Source of the DNA: Candidatus Zixiibacteriota bacterium
GTDB lineage: Bacteria > Zixibacteria > MSB-5A5 > GN15 > PGXB01
NCBI GenBank assembly: GCA_003641425.1
Contig: QNAH01000022.1
Location: forward strand, 1 to 13,930
Reading direction: 5' to 3'
DNA length: 13,930 nucleotides
Shown here: positions 1-7,864 of the stretch, piece after piece
How the letters are laid out: every line of letters starts with the position of its first letter
Position numbering within the stretch: the stretch's first letter is position 1
Notes under the pieces: generated by a model
The model's input: only the letters and a program-made list of their open reading frames with translations
Database searches by the model: none
What the model was told of the DNA's origin: nothing
Made by a program: the position numbers and the translations under genes

Positions 1-43
1 AGCCAAAAACAAGAGGAATGATAATTCTAATCATCGGCCGCGC

Positions 44-1981
44 CTATTTCGATGCAATACCCACGATGACCTCATCTTCGGCAGCTGCGGTTGCCTGAAT
101 GAAGAAGTCTCGTAACCGACCGTAAAAATTTTGAGGAAAAAACGGCTTATTGATCGCCAGTTGGCTGTTGACGATCACATTGTTTCCATCATACATACAC
201 TGTCTTTTAAATGATCCCCCCGGGATTTCAAGCTGTATCGGTTCCGGCAAAGTCCGCGAAATAACACTGTCTTCAAATGATATCCGGACCATATTCTGGT
301 AGATAAAGGGATAGTTGAAATCCACCGGGAAAAACCTGTTTTCGCTTTTGAACGGGTTTTCGCGAAAATAGTACTGTACCGGTTTTATAACCAGATTATT
401 GTCCAGTTGCCGGACATAGTCATCAAGACTGTATGTTACATTCATCTCAAGCCTGTCGAGACTGTCATGTTTAAAACAGGGGTCATTCATTCGATAGGAG
501 GCATCCAGTTTATCGAGAAAATAATCTTCGACAAACTCAGCCGCTTTCTTCTCATCACATCTTTTCCCATAATGGGATGCAAAATAGCCGCAGAATTGAA
601 CCGATGTAGAGCATGTTACGGTACCATCATGATTAACGTGCATATCGGTAACATCACGCCTGAAGGTGTTGGGATCATTTATGATGATCTTGACCAATTC
701 AGAATTTTTATCATCGACCAGCAAGCCACCGGTGGCGCGTGACTCGGGGGGCAGGAATCCGAACGGGCAATATTCCGAGGTGGCATCGAGATAATAATAT
801 TCCGGATTAAGATTAACAAGGGCAATTATCCGATTAAATTGCTGCGCCTGATACAGTTTGGGATTGAAGACTGTCTTATCCCGTGTACCGATGAGGACCG
901 GCCAGGCCTGCAGATCCGCGGCATTAAGCATCTGAATGAGCAAAATATTTTTTTCATCCCCGGTTCCGGATTTGCCGACCAAAAGCCCGGACAGTTTATC
1001 ATGATTAAAATAGTATCCTTTTTCATTATCTTTGGTCTTATACTCTCTGCTGACATATTCGTAAATCGTCTTTGCTTTTTCCAGATTATCATTTATTCCG
1101 GATATCAGGCTGTCGATTAATTTTTCGATGGTCCCTTTTTCATTGATATAATCATCGATATAGAACTGGAACTTTTCGCCAATATCAGACCATCCCTTGA
1201 TATAGTCGAAACGATAATGGGGCGTTTCATAAGAAACCAGTTGATTGTAAATCGCGGCCAGATAATTTTCACGAAAACTCATGTATGGTTCATCCTTAAC
1301 CGGCGGGAGATCGTGCAATCCCCAGGTATATTTCTGGTTACGCCGCCCGTCCAGATCATCCAGATTGGGGAGATACTCGGTTTTGGCATTCTGATACTCG
1401 GCCGGGATTTGCACGGTTGCCGAGGAGTAAACAAATCCCGGCCATAATATCAGAGAAAACTCGGAATATTTTGTGTATATGTCACTCTGGAAATACCAGG
1501 CATCGAGCCGATGGAGCCTTTTGTTGGAGTTGGTGTATTTGTATTCGATTATACAGCCACTATCAAGAGACGGAAAAGCAAATGTCTTATATTTCCGGCC
1601 GCCAAATGACTTGGTGTAAAATTCCTTTTTCCCGACCTTGTGCTTTTTACCGTCAGGGGTAATCGTATGTGCCTTCAAACCCCGGATTTTGTCGTCCTTA
1701 TCATAAGAAAAGCCGACATCGCCGACTTCCTCTACCCCGGCCTTATTCAGTATCTTTATCCGGACATGTCGTTTCAGCTCGACTCGTTCCGGAGAGACTT
1801 CCATCCGTCCGATATCGAACAATATAACAGCATTGGCTTCCGGATAATCCACGGGTGCCGCAAGATTCCATTCTTCATCGGTAACTTTACCCCATTTCTG
1901 ACCATAGACCGATGAAAATAACAGCAGCACAATAACCGGGGTCAGGAATAATTTTACCAATGACCCATTTTCGTTACACAT
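44..1981 (-). CDS. Exported DUF3857 / transglutaminase-like protein, catalytic residues degenerate
   Basis: The 645-residue protein has an N-terminal signal peptide (hydrophobic residues about 9-24, likely cleavage after Ala/Gly-Gln near 27). It is therefore periplasmic or surface-exposed. Residues about 50-230 look like DUF3857 and 290-400 like a transglutaminase core. The C-terminal part, about 440-640, is beta-rich as in DUF3858-type tails. In active relatives the core carries GDCxDK, then FNH, then LDAT. Here the first site reads GTGDEK (339-344) with no Cys, the second reads FNR (382-384) with no His, and only LDAT (Asp399) is kept. A peptidase or transglutaminase activity is therefore unlikely, and a binding or scaffold role is inferred. 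The ATG at 1981 is preceded by an AAGGGA-type ribosome site. The gene is divergent from the SPFH operon across 276 bases. Physiological role unknown. Confidence 0.85.
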   Translation of the reverse strand: MCNENGSLVKLFLTPVIVLLLFSSVYGQKWGKVTDEEWNLAAPVDYPEANAVILFDIGRMEVSPERVELKRHVRIKILNKAGVEEVGDVGFSYDKDDKIRGLKAHTITPDGKKHKVGKKEFYTKSFGGRKYKTFAFPSLDSGCIIEYKYTNSNKRLHRLDAWYFQSDIYTKYSEFSLILWPGFVYSSATVQIPAEYQNAKTEYLPNLDDLDGRRNQKYTWGLHDLPPVKDEPYMSFRENYLAAIYNQLVSYETPHYRFDYIKGWSDIGEKFQFYIDDYINEKGTIEKLIDSLISGINDNLEKAKTIYEYVSREYKTKDNEKGYYFNHDKLSGLLVGKSGTGDEKNILLIQMLNAADLQAWPVLIGTRDKTVFNPKLYQAQQFNRIIALVNLNPEYYYLDATSEYCPFGFLPPESRATGGLLVDDKNSELVKIIINDPNTFRRDVTDMHVNHDGTVTCSTSVQFCGYFASHYGKRCDEKKAAEFVEDYFLDKLDASYRMNDPCFKHDSLDRLEMNVTYSLDDYVRQLDNNLVIKPVQYYFRENPFKSENRFFPVDFNYPFIYQNMVRISFEDSVISRTLPEPIQLEIPGGSFKRQCMYDGNNVIVNSQLAINKPFFPQNFYGRLRDFFIQATAAAEDEVIVGIASK

Positions 1982-2164
1982 GTTCTTCCCTTTGCACTAT
2001 TTGACTATTCTCAAAAACAATCCAAAGACTTGAAAAAGTCTATCTTAATATAAATTCAATGAATCTTGAAAAATGTCTGCCGGTTAGGTCCAGTGAAAAA
2101 CCTTTCATCCCTTCCCGGATATCAATTTCGATATTCTAAAATAGCGATTTTTGCGACAAAATCA

Positions 2165-2183
2165 AATATTTTTGTAAAATATT
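2165..2183. repeat. AT-rich perfect inverted repeat in divergent intergenic region
   Basis: Arms AATATTTT (2165-2172) and AAAATATT (2176-2183) flank a TGT centre. It lies in the 276-base gap between the DUF3857 gene and the SPFH operon, about 30 bases upstream of a candidate plus-strand -35 box. It could be an operator or simply an AT-rich element. Nothing else gene-like was seen in 1982-2257. Confidence 0.35.
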
Positions 2184-2211
2184 GCCGCGACCTTCAAGAA
2201 AGTGACGCAGG

Positions 2212-2240
2212 TTGTCGAATATCATAGTAAAGTCTAAAAT
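2212..2240 (+). promoter_or_regulatory. Candidate sigma70-type promoter of the SPFH operon
   Basis: TTGTCG (2212-2217) and TAAAAT (2235-2240) are separated by 17 bases, close to the housekeeping consensus. Transcription would start near 2247, which overlaps the AGAGG ribosome site at 2246-2250. That implies a very short leader, or that the true promoter lies further upstream. Sequence match only. Confidence 0.35.
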
Positions 2241-2257
2241 TCGATAGAGGATTAATC

Positions 2258-3391
2258 ATGTCACTTTTAATTGAAGTAATTGAATGGCTTGACCCTACCG
2301 GGGAAGAAATGATATACCGCATTCCACAGGAGGGATCGGCTGATTTCAAGCTGGGCGCCCAGCTTATTGTCAGAGACAGCCAGATGGCAATGTTTTTCAA
2401 GGATGGACATGCCTGCGATTCATTTTCGGTCGGCAGACATACTCTTTCAACATTAAATATCCCAATTTTGACCCGGCTTCTGGCCTTCCCATTTGGTTTC
2501 AACTCGCCTTTTCGGGCCGAGGTTTATTTTGTAAATTTAAAGACTTTTACCAATCTAAAATGGGGCACGACACATCCTGTCACCTTTAGAGACAGCAAAT
2601 TGGGCTTAATCCGCCTTCGCGGTCACGGCGCCTTCACAATAAAAATAGATCAGCCGGCCCTGTTCTTGAATTCAATTGTCGGGCGTCAGGCAAAATACGA
2701 AACGGCCGACATTCAGAGCTATCTCCGGGATGTTATCATCGCCCGCCTGAATGACCTGCTTGGTGAGAAACTTGATACCGTGCTCGAGTTACCGGCGATT
2801 TACACGGAACTGGCCGAAGAATTTAAGAATGTTGTCCGAGTGGAATTCGAAAAATATGGATTGGAGCTGGTTGATTTTTATATCTCCTCGATAACACCTC
2901 CCGAAGAGGTCTCGCAGATGATCGATCAGCGATCCGGCATGGAAGCGGTCGGTGATCTTGATAAATTCGTTAAATTCGAAATGGCCCGGGGACTGGGTAC
3001 GGCCAGGGGACCGGCCGGCTCGGGAGCCGGCGCCGGTGTCGCGGCTGGAATCGGGATGATGATGCCCGGCGTGTTAAGCAATGTTTTCACTCCGGACCAA
3101 AAGGATCTGAAGCGGGAATCGATTGCCACGGTGACCTGTCCCAAATGCCATGCCGACACCCCGGAACAGTCACGTTATTGTTATCGTTGCGGGCACACCA
3201 TGGTGGCCCAGAATATCTGCCCGTCATGCAGTAAGGAACTGCCGTCAGAGGCCAATTTCTGTCTGCATTGCGGATTCAAACTTGACGCCCGGCCGACCTG
3301 TCCGCATTGTTCGGCGGAATTGATTCCAGGCACTAAATTCTGCGGCAACTGCGGAAAGAAGGTAGATGACGCAACCGATGTCCAGGAATAA
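2258..3391 (+). CDS. SPFH-domain protein (YdjI / virion core protein-like) with three C-terminal zinc ribbons
   Basis: The 377-residue protein has no signal peptide. Residues about 20-225 resemble the SPFH (band 7-like) domain of the Bacillus YdjI family, including the stretch TPPEEV before a helical segment (218-243). A Gly/Ala-rich linker (244-275) follows. Three four-cysteine zinc ribbons then come: Cys294/297 with 308/311, Cys321/324 with 335/338, and Cys348/351 with 362/365. SPFH proteins form membrane-associated oligomers, and YdjI relatives are linked to membrane-stress or membrane-organising systems. The zinc ribbons probably bind a partner rather than DNA, by inference. An AGAGG ribosome site sits 7 bases before the ATG. 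The gene overlaps the next one, indicating translational coupling. Confidence 0.88.
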   Translation: MSLLIEVIEWLDPTGEEMIYRIPQEGSADFKLGAQLIVRDSQMAMFFKDGHACDSFSVGRHTLSTLNIPILTRLLAFPFGFNSPFRAEVYFVNLKTFTNLKWGTTHPVTFRDSKLGLIRLRGHGAFTIKIDQPALFLNSIVGRQAKYETADIQSYLRDVIIARLNDLLGEKLDTVLELPAIYTELAEEFKNVVRVEFEKYGLELVDFYISSITPPEEVSQMIDQRSGMEAVGDLDKFVKFEMARGLGTARGPAGSGAGAGVAAGIGMMMPGVLSNVFTPDQKDLKRESIATVTCPKCHADTPEQSRYCYRCGHTMVAQNICPSCSKELPSEANFCLHCGFKLDARPTCPHCSAELIPGTKFCGNCGKKVDDATDVQE

Positions 3392-4772
3392 AGACGGCTT
3401 TTTTATCGGTTTAACCTGTCCCGGTTGCGGGGGCAATCTCGAGATACAGTCCGACTTTTTCGTGCTGAATTGCTCGCATTGCGGTTCAAATCTACGAATC
3501 AAAATGCCGGAAATCCCTCCGGCATATCTGATCAGGAGCGACAAACCCACACGGGAAATAAGATTTCATCTGGACCGTTACCTGAAAAGAAATTCTCTGC
3601 CTTTAAGCGGTCCGGACCTGACACTTACGCCGATTTACTATCCTTACTGGAAAATCGATGCCGTCCTGCTTAAAGTACGACATGAAACAATCGAACGCGT
3701 CTCGACCGATAATTACGAATTCGACAATGTGAAAACTTATGATCAAAAAATGACCGATATTCGGCTGACATCTTATACGGCAAGTCAGTCGGCCGGACCG
3801 CCGATTGACTTCATCCCGCCTTCAATCGGAGTCAGATCACAATATTCCAAAATAGTCCCCTACTCTTCCGAGAATCTCGAGGAAGATTTTAGTAGTCTTC
3901 CCGCCGTCAAGAGCTGGGTGCAAACCGAGCATGATCTGAAGGGATCGATATCGTCGATTGCGTCGGTTTCGCAGGCGCAATACGGAAAAAACCGGACAAA
4001 ACTGTTTCATCCTACCGGAGTAATAATCTATTTCCCTTATTACATTGTCCGTACTAACTCACGGGGCACTATCGGCTGGTTTATCCTAGACGGCGTTACC
4101 GGGAAAGTGATCAATCAAATTGACAAAGAGGTCGATATGGACCGACTTATCGGCCAAAGACAGGGCGGCTTTGAATTCGGGAAATTGTCGGTAGAGTTTC
4201 ACCGATGCCATAACTGCGGTGTTGATCTTCCGAATCGCCAGTCTCATATATATATCTGCGACAATTGCGGCGATCTTATAAGCCTGGGTAACATGAATTA
4301 TAAACTAAAAGGTGTTTACAGAGCCGGTTCCGAGAATATTGATAGTCAGCGCATGTTCCCATTCTGGGCACTGAAACTTGATAACAATGATGCGCTAAGA
4401 TTAAAGAATTTTTACGGCGGTATTTACGGTTCGGATATTCTTGCCATTCCGGCTTTCAGAATACCTAATTTTGAGGCGATGTACCGACTTTCCAAGCGAA
4501 TCTCGGCGGCTTGTCCGAGGTTGGATATGATGCCCCTTGAAAAACAGGGCGAAAATTTTGCCGAAGCCGCGCTCAGTATCGAAGAAGCATTGACCATGGC
4601 TGAGGTGATTGCCTATCGTGAATTTACCAATCGGGATAATAATGCTGAATATAACGCGGGTAATATAAACCCTGTCGAGGTCAGCCTGTTTTATGCTCCT
4701 TTTCATAAAGAGCATTACTTCTATGTTGACTCCGTTCTTGGCGCGGTCACCTTCGAAAAAAATCTTGCCTGA
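3366..4772 (+). CDS. Soluble protein with two zinc ribbons, partner of the SPFH protein
   Basis: The protein has 468 residues, or 464 if the second in-frame ATG at 3378 is used. Each candidate start has an imperfect distance to the AGAAGG ending at 3362 (3 or 15 bases). The N-terminal zinc ribbon has Cys18/21 and Cys36/39, and a second sits mid-protein at Cys281/284 and Cys298/301. Between them are two similar stretches with the pattern aromatic-Pro-Tyr-aromatic (YYPYW near 91-95, FPYY near 223-226), suggesting a repeated fold. No transmembrane segment or signal peptide is visible, so it is probably cytoplasmic. The start lies inside the SPFH gene, so the two are likely co-translated and may form one complex. 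I do not recognise a catalytic motif, and the function is unknown. Confidence 0.8.
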   Translation: MTQPMSRNKDGFFIGLTCPGCGGNLEIQSDFFVLNCSHCGSNLRIKMPEIPPAYLIRSDKPTREIRFHLDRYLKRNSLPLSGPDLTLTPIYYPYWKIDAVLLKVRHETIERVSTDNYEFDNVKTYDQKMTDIRLTSYTASQSAGPPIDFIPPSIGVRSQYSKIVPYSSENLEEDFSSLPAVKSWVQTEHDLKGSISSIASVSQAQYGKNRTKLFHPTGVIIYFPYYIVRTNSRGTIGWFILDGVTGKVINQIDKEVDMDRLIGQRQGGFEFGKLSVEFHRCHNCGVDLPNRQSHIYICDNCGDLISLGNMNYKLKGVYRAGSENIDSQRMFPFWALKLDNNDALRLKNFYGGIYGSDILAIPAFRIPNFEAMYRLSKRISAACPRLDMMPLEKQGENFAEAALSIEEALTMAEVIAYREFTNRDNNAEYNAGNINPVEVSLFYAPFHKEHYFYVDSVLGAVTFEKNLA

Positions 4773-4813
4773 TTATCATATCTTGATCCAAAAATCAATT
4801 GTCTGTATCTGAC

Positions 4814-4852
4814 AAATAAAAAGCCCGGCGGTGAGAGCACAACACCGCCGGG
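4814..4852 (-). terminator. Rho-independent terminator of the FG-GAP-like gene
   Basis: A perfect 10-bp stem, CCCGGCGGTG (4824-4833) with CACCGCCGGG (4843-4852), has a 9-base loop. Read on the minus strand it is followed by CTTTTTATTT, a good U-tract. On the plus strand no T-run follows, so it serves the minus gene at 4915-5646 much better than the plus operon ending at 4772. Confidence 0.75.
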
Positions 4853-4873
4853 TTAAGAAAGGCCCTTTCTTAA
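4853..4873. repeat. 10-bp inverted repeat abutting the terminator
   Basis: TTAAGAAAGG (4853-4862) is repeated inverted as CCTTTCTTAA (4864-4873) around a single C. As RNA it would form a 9-bp hairpin with a 3-base loop. It directly follows the terminator stem and precedes another short inverted pair (GAACGAG 4874-4880 with CTCGTTC 4897-4903). Confidence 0.6.
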
Positions 4874-4887
4874 GAACGAGCCTGAAT

Positions 4888-4897
4888 CCCCCCCCCC
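4888..4897. repeat. Homopolymer run of 10 C
   Basis: Ten consecutive C bases lie 18 bases beyond the stop of the FG-GAP-like gene, within the loop and arm of the GAACGAG/CTCGTTC inverted pair. Such runs are prone to length change by slippage and to sequencing error. Confidence 0.8.
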
Positions 4898-4914
4898 TCG
4901 TTCAATTCCTGCCG

Positions 4915-5646
4915 TCAACGGCAAAACCACATGCAGTAGGGTCGGTCAGATCCCCCCAGTTCGGTAACGAAAAAATTTGTATTTTTAATTATACCGGCCA
5001 AATTATATTCCCATAATATCTTATCGTTTTTCCAGTCCAGACAGATCAATTTCCTGGGATAAAGATCATAGCCGGTATCGATACTCAATAATAATTCTAC
5101 ATATCCGTCATCATTGAAATCATAGACATTACAAAAAAAAGCATGCCCGTCCCAGTATCCGTTGCCGTTAAGATCGATACCGGTCCCGAGCATTTTTTTA
5201 TAATGCATATTCTCATCGATGCTTAACATTTCAAGCCAGACAGAGTCATCCCAATAATAAGACACAGTGATTTCTTCGGCACCGCTATTATTAAAATTAA
5301 AAGGCATAAAACCATCCACTTCCAATGTCTTAAAATTATAGTGCCGGATGGCCTGACTGATAAACAAGTCCTCATAGAAAATTACCGAGGTCAGGGAATC
5401 GGACGGTAACCAGTTATTGCCGATAAGACACAGGCCCATCTGCCCCGTCCCGCGGCTGTCGATCGGCAGCCAGTAGTCATGGTTGTTCATCTTTGATGTT
5501 TTCATCTGAACGAATCTATATTCCAGGATTAGAGGATCATCGACCGGATTCAAGGAGTATCTCCGGCCGGAATCGCCCAAGACCGAGCCTGAGAAACTAA
5601 GTAGAAAGATAAATATCGCCGTGAGGCGAAAAACAATAATTAACAT
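4915..5646 (-). CDS. Short exported FG-GAP-like protein, probably C-terminally truncated
   Basis: From the ATG at 5646 the product is 243 residues with a clear signal peptide (hydrophobic 2-23, small residues before Asp25). An upstream extension of the same frame is possible but would bury the signal sequence. Two Asp-rich calcium-loop-like repeats, DLNGNGYWDG (158-167) and DFNDDGYVEL (176-185), match the FG-GAP/VCBS type. A third appears to begin at VTELGGSDRPY (227-237) but the protein ends six residues later. FG-GAP beta-propellers have several such blades, and in some FCB-group bacteria they precede a membrane helix or sensor kinase. This copy therefore looks like the front part of a longer protein. 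No Shine-Dalgarno site is visible before the ATG. It is divergent from the cytochrome operon. Function unknown. Confidence 0.65.
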   Translation of the reverse strand: MLIIVFRLTAIFIFLLSFSGSVLGDSGRRYSLNPVDDPLILEYRFVQMKTSKMNNHDYWLPIDSRGTGQMGLCLIGNNWLPSDSLTSVIFYEDLFISQAIRHYNFKTLEVDGFMPFNFNNSGAEEITVSYYWDDSVWLEMLSIDENMHYKKMLGTGIDLNGNGYWDGHAFFCNVYDFNDDGYVELLLSIDTGYDLYPRKLICLDWKNDKILWEYNLAGIIKNTNFFVTELGGSDRPYCMWFCR

Positions 5647-5677
5647 ATTTTGATGAGTTTTTGTACTATTTAGATTA

Positions 5678-5705
5678 AATATAGCACCTTTTAATTGAAG
5701 GTCAA
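5678..5705 (-). promoter_or_regulatory. Candidate sigma70-type promoter of the FG-GAP-like gene
   Basis: On the minus strand TTGACC (5705-5700) and TATATT (5683-5678) are separated by 16 bases. Transcription would start near 5671, giving a leader of about 25 bases to the ATG at 5646. That leader includes the 13-mer TACAAAAACTCAT (5665-5653), also found at the start of the 19-haem gene. Confidence 0.5.
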
Positions 5706-5789
5706 GCCAATAGATTTTTATCATCGTCGTTAAAAGCAGACTAAAATTGTCATAAATGTGAATTATTTCACTTGCGCCCGATTCATACA

Positions 5790-5829
5790 TTTAGTATTTT
5801 ACTAAAGTTTTGGGGTTAATAAATATTAA
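5790..5829. promoter_or_regulatory. Two palindromes in the control region of the cytochrome operon
   Basis: TTTAGTA (5790-5796) pairs with TACTAAA (5800-5806) across 3 bases, and TTAATA (5816-5821) pairs with TATTAA (5824-5829) across 2 bases. Both lie in the 241-base divergent gap between the FG-GAP-like gene and the 11-haem cytochrome, 58-98 bases before the ATG at 5888. Their size and symmetry suit operators for a dimeric regulator, but no known consensus is recognised. No strong plus-strand promoter is obvious here. TTGCGC (5772-5777) with TATTTT (5795-5800), 17 bases apart, is a weak candidate and would overlap the first palindrome. Confidence 0.35.
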
Positions 5830-5887
5830 AGAGTGCAAAGATGGAAGTAAGGTAAATGATTATAGAGACTTACAGGTTGAGCTAAAG

Positions 5888-7819
5888 ATGACAAAGAAGG
5901 TTTTTTTAATCGCTATTACCATTGTTTTTCCGCTTTTGTTCAGTGGTCCGGCAATGGCTCAAGACGAGGTTGTAACGCTCGAAACCGAAAGCTGTCTGGA
6001 CTGCCATGACGGCCACGATGAAGAGCTTTCGGTTCCGTATGACAGCGCCCTGGCGATGTCGATTCATCAGGATATGGAGTGTATTGACTGTCATACAGCC
6101 ATAACGAAATTGCCGCATGACGAAGACCTCGCCCCGGTCAATTGCGGCGACTGTCATGAAGATGACGCCGATATTTATGTCAAACACGGCAGATTAAGTG
6201 TGGAATTCGGGGAAGATATTCCCAGTTGCGGTGACTGTCATGGTCATCATTACATTCTTCCCTCCTCCGAAAAACAATCCAAGGTTAATCCATTGCGGCT
6301 TCCGGAGACCTGCGGTAAATGCCACGAGGATATGGACCTGACCAAAAAACACGAAATTCTTTATGGAAAAGCGGTCGAGGTTTATAAAAGCAGTGTTCAC
6401 GGCAAGGCTACACTGGGCGGTATTTATGTCGCCGCGACCTGTAATGATTGCCATTCGACCGGCGGTACCGCTCACCGTATCCTGGGACCCGGTGATTCGC
6501 AGTCCTCTATTAATCACTTCAATATTCCAAAAACCTGCGGCCAGTGCCATCAGAATATCGAAAAGGATTACTGGGAAGGAATTCACGGCAAACTGGTAAG
6601 ACGCGGCGAGACCGACTCACCTGTCTGCACCGATTGTCACGGCGAACACGGCATCATCTCACACACCGATCCCCGTTCAAGAGTCAGCCCATCGCGCGTT
6701 GCCGAGGCCACCTGCGCGCCGTGTCACGAGTCGGCCCGGCTTAATGAAAAGTATGGTATCCCTTCGGGACGGTTACAGACATGGGTTGACAGTTATCACG
6801 GTTTGAAAAGCAAGGCGGGCGATCTGACAGTAGCCAACTGTGCTTCCTGCCATGGCGCCCATAGAATTCTGCCACATACCGATAAAACATCGTCAATCTA
6901 TGCTGACAATCTTCAGGAAACATGCGGTCATTGCCACCCGGGGATTTCCGTCACAATGGCGCAGACCCCGATTCACGGCACTCCGGGTATTACCCAGACG
7001 CCGGTAGCCAATATTATCAGGAATATATATATCATTGCCATTGTGATTATAATCGGTCTGATGGCATTGCATTTGCTGATCGATCTTCGCAAGCAGATCA
7101 AGAATATATTCAACAATAAATTGATCAGAAGAATGACACTTAACGAAGTCTGGCAGCATGTTTTTCTGATGACAACTTTTATATCGCTGGTTATTACGGG
7201 TTTTGCGCTTCGCTATTCCGATTCCTGGTGGGCGAATTTTATATTTGGCCATGAAGGCGCATTTTCGCTGAGAGGCGTTATCCATCGGGTTTCCGCTGTG
7301 CTGTTTATTCTGACTGTCATCTGGCATGTCATTTATCTGACGCGCATTCGCGGAAGACAATTTATAAAAGATATGATGCCTGCCGGAAAGGATTTCGGCG
7401 ACTTTCTTCAGATGAACTACTATAATCTGGGATTGAACAAGGAACATCCGCGGTTCGGCCGTTTCAGTTATGTCGAAAAAGCCGAATACTGGGCGCTTGT
7501 CTGGGGTTCGGCAGTAATGATATTCAGCGGCTTTTTCCTCTGGTTCGATAATTTCGCGGTCCAATGGTTCCCCAAGGGCTTTCTCGACGTCATGCTGGTA
7601 ATTCATTATTATGAAGCCTGGCTGGCGACTCTGGCAATTTTGATCTGGCATATGTATTCAACCATATTCAGTCCCAAAGTATATCCTATGAACCCGGCCT
7701 GGATAAACGGTAAAATGCCGGTAAAGATGTACGAAGAGGAACATCCCGATGATCCGATTTTCAAAGAGAAAGAAGATACCGGGAAACCGGAAATAAAGGA
7801 CAAACAAAAGGGTGCTTGA
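5888..7819 (+). CDS. CbcL-like inner-membrane cytochrome: 11-haem periplasmic c arm fused to cytochrome b domain
   Basis: The 643-residue protein from ATG 5888 has a signal peptide (1-25, ending AMAQ). Eleven CxxCH haem-c sites start at residues 36, 65, 86, 114, 142, 185, 217, 247, 276, 318 and 346. Many are paired with His-Gly motifs (Ser-Val-His-Gly at 169-172, for example) likely to be distal ligands. After about residue 375 come five hydrophobic helices (about 376-398, 424-440, 464-485, 534-553, 570-592) of the bacterial cytochrome b561/hydrogenase-b type. His395, His424, His466, His480, His573 and His588 are candidate b-haem ligands. This c-plus-b fusion resembles Geobacter CbcL, an inner-membrane quinol oxidoreductase feeding extracellular electron transfer. 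That role is inferred here. An in-frame TTG at 5810 was rejected as start because it would precede the signal peptide by 26 residues. The next gene, a paralogue, begins 45 bases downstream. Confidence 0.9.
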   Translation: MTKKVFLIAITIVFPLLFSGPAMAQDEVVTLETESCLDCHDGHDEELSVPYDSALAMSIHQDMECIDCHTAITKLPHDEDLAPVNCGDCHEDDADIYVKHGRLSVEFGEDIPSCGDCHGHHYILPSSEKQSKVNPLRLPETCGKCHEDMDLTKKHEILYGKAVEVYKSSVHGKATLGGIYVAATCNDCHSTGGTAHRILGPGDSQSSINHFNIPKTCGQCHQNIEKDYWEGIHGKLVRRGETDSPVCTDCHGEHGIISHTDPRSRVSPSRVAEATCAPCHESARLNEKYGIPSGRLQTWVDSYHGLKSKAGDLTVANCASCHGAHRILPHTDKTSSIYADNLQETCGHCHPGISVTMAQTPIHGTPGITQTPVANIIRNIYIIAIVIIIGLMALHLLIDLRKQIKNIFNNKLIRRMTLNEVWQHVFLMTTFISLVITGFALRYSDSWWANFIFGHEGAFSLRGVIHRVSAVLFILTVIWHVIYLTRIRGRQFIKDMMPAGKDFGDFLQMNYYNLGLNKEHPRFGRFSYVEKAEYWALVWGSAVMIFSGFFLWFDNFAVQWFPKGFLDVMLVIHYYEAWLATLAILIWHMYSTIFSPKVYPMNPAWINGKMPVKMYEEEHPDDPIFKEKEDTGKPEIKDKQKGA

Positions 7820-7846
7820 CAAATATTTTCACTATTTTTTTATATA
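7816..7846 (+). promoter_or_regulatory. Candidate promoter overlapping the stop codon of the 11-haem gene
   Basis: A consensus TTGACA (7816-7821) contains the TGA stop of the upstream gene. An AT-rich tract follows, with TTTATA at 7839-7844 (spacer 17) or TATATA at 7841-7846 (spacer 19). Transcription would start near 7852, leaving only about 10-13 bases before the ATG at 7865. The second cytochrome could thus be expressed separately and almost leaderless. Confidence 0.45.
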
Positions 7847-7864
7847 GATTTATTACAAAAACTC

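Noticed and set aside
4774..4796. Plus-strand terminator after the zinc-ribbon gene (TTGAT/ATCAA pair)
   Set aside because: The stem is only 5 bp and AT-rich, with no T-run following.
5647..5790. N-terminal extension of the FG-GAP-like protein
   Set aside because: It would bury the signal peptide at residue 49, and the candidate promoter at 5678-5705 lies inside the extension.
5810..5887. TTG-initiated N-terminal extension of the 11-haem cytochrome
   Set aside because: It would put 26 mostly polar residues ahead of an excellent signal peptide. The ATG at 5888 fits better.
4770..7819. Alternative genetic code with TGA as a sense codon
   Set aside because: TGA is the natural end of three other genes here (4770-4772, 4917-4915 and 7817-7819), in each case just before non-coding or terminator sequence.
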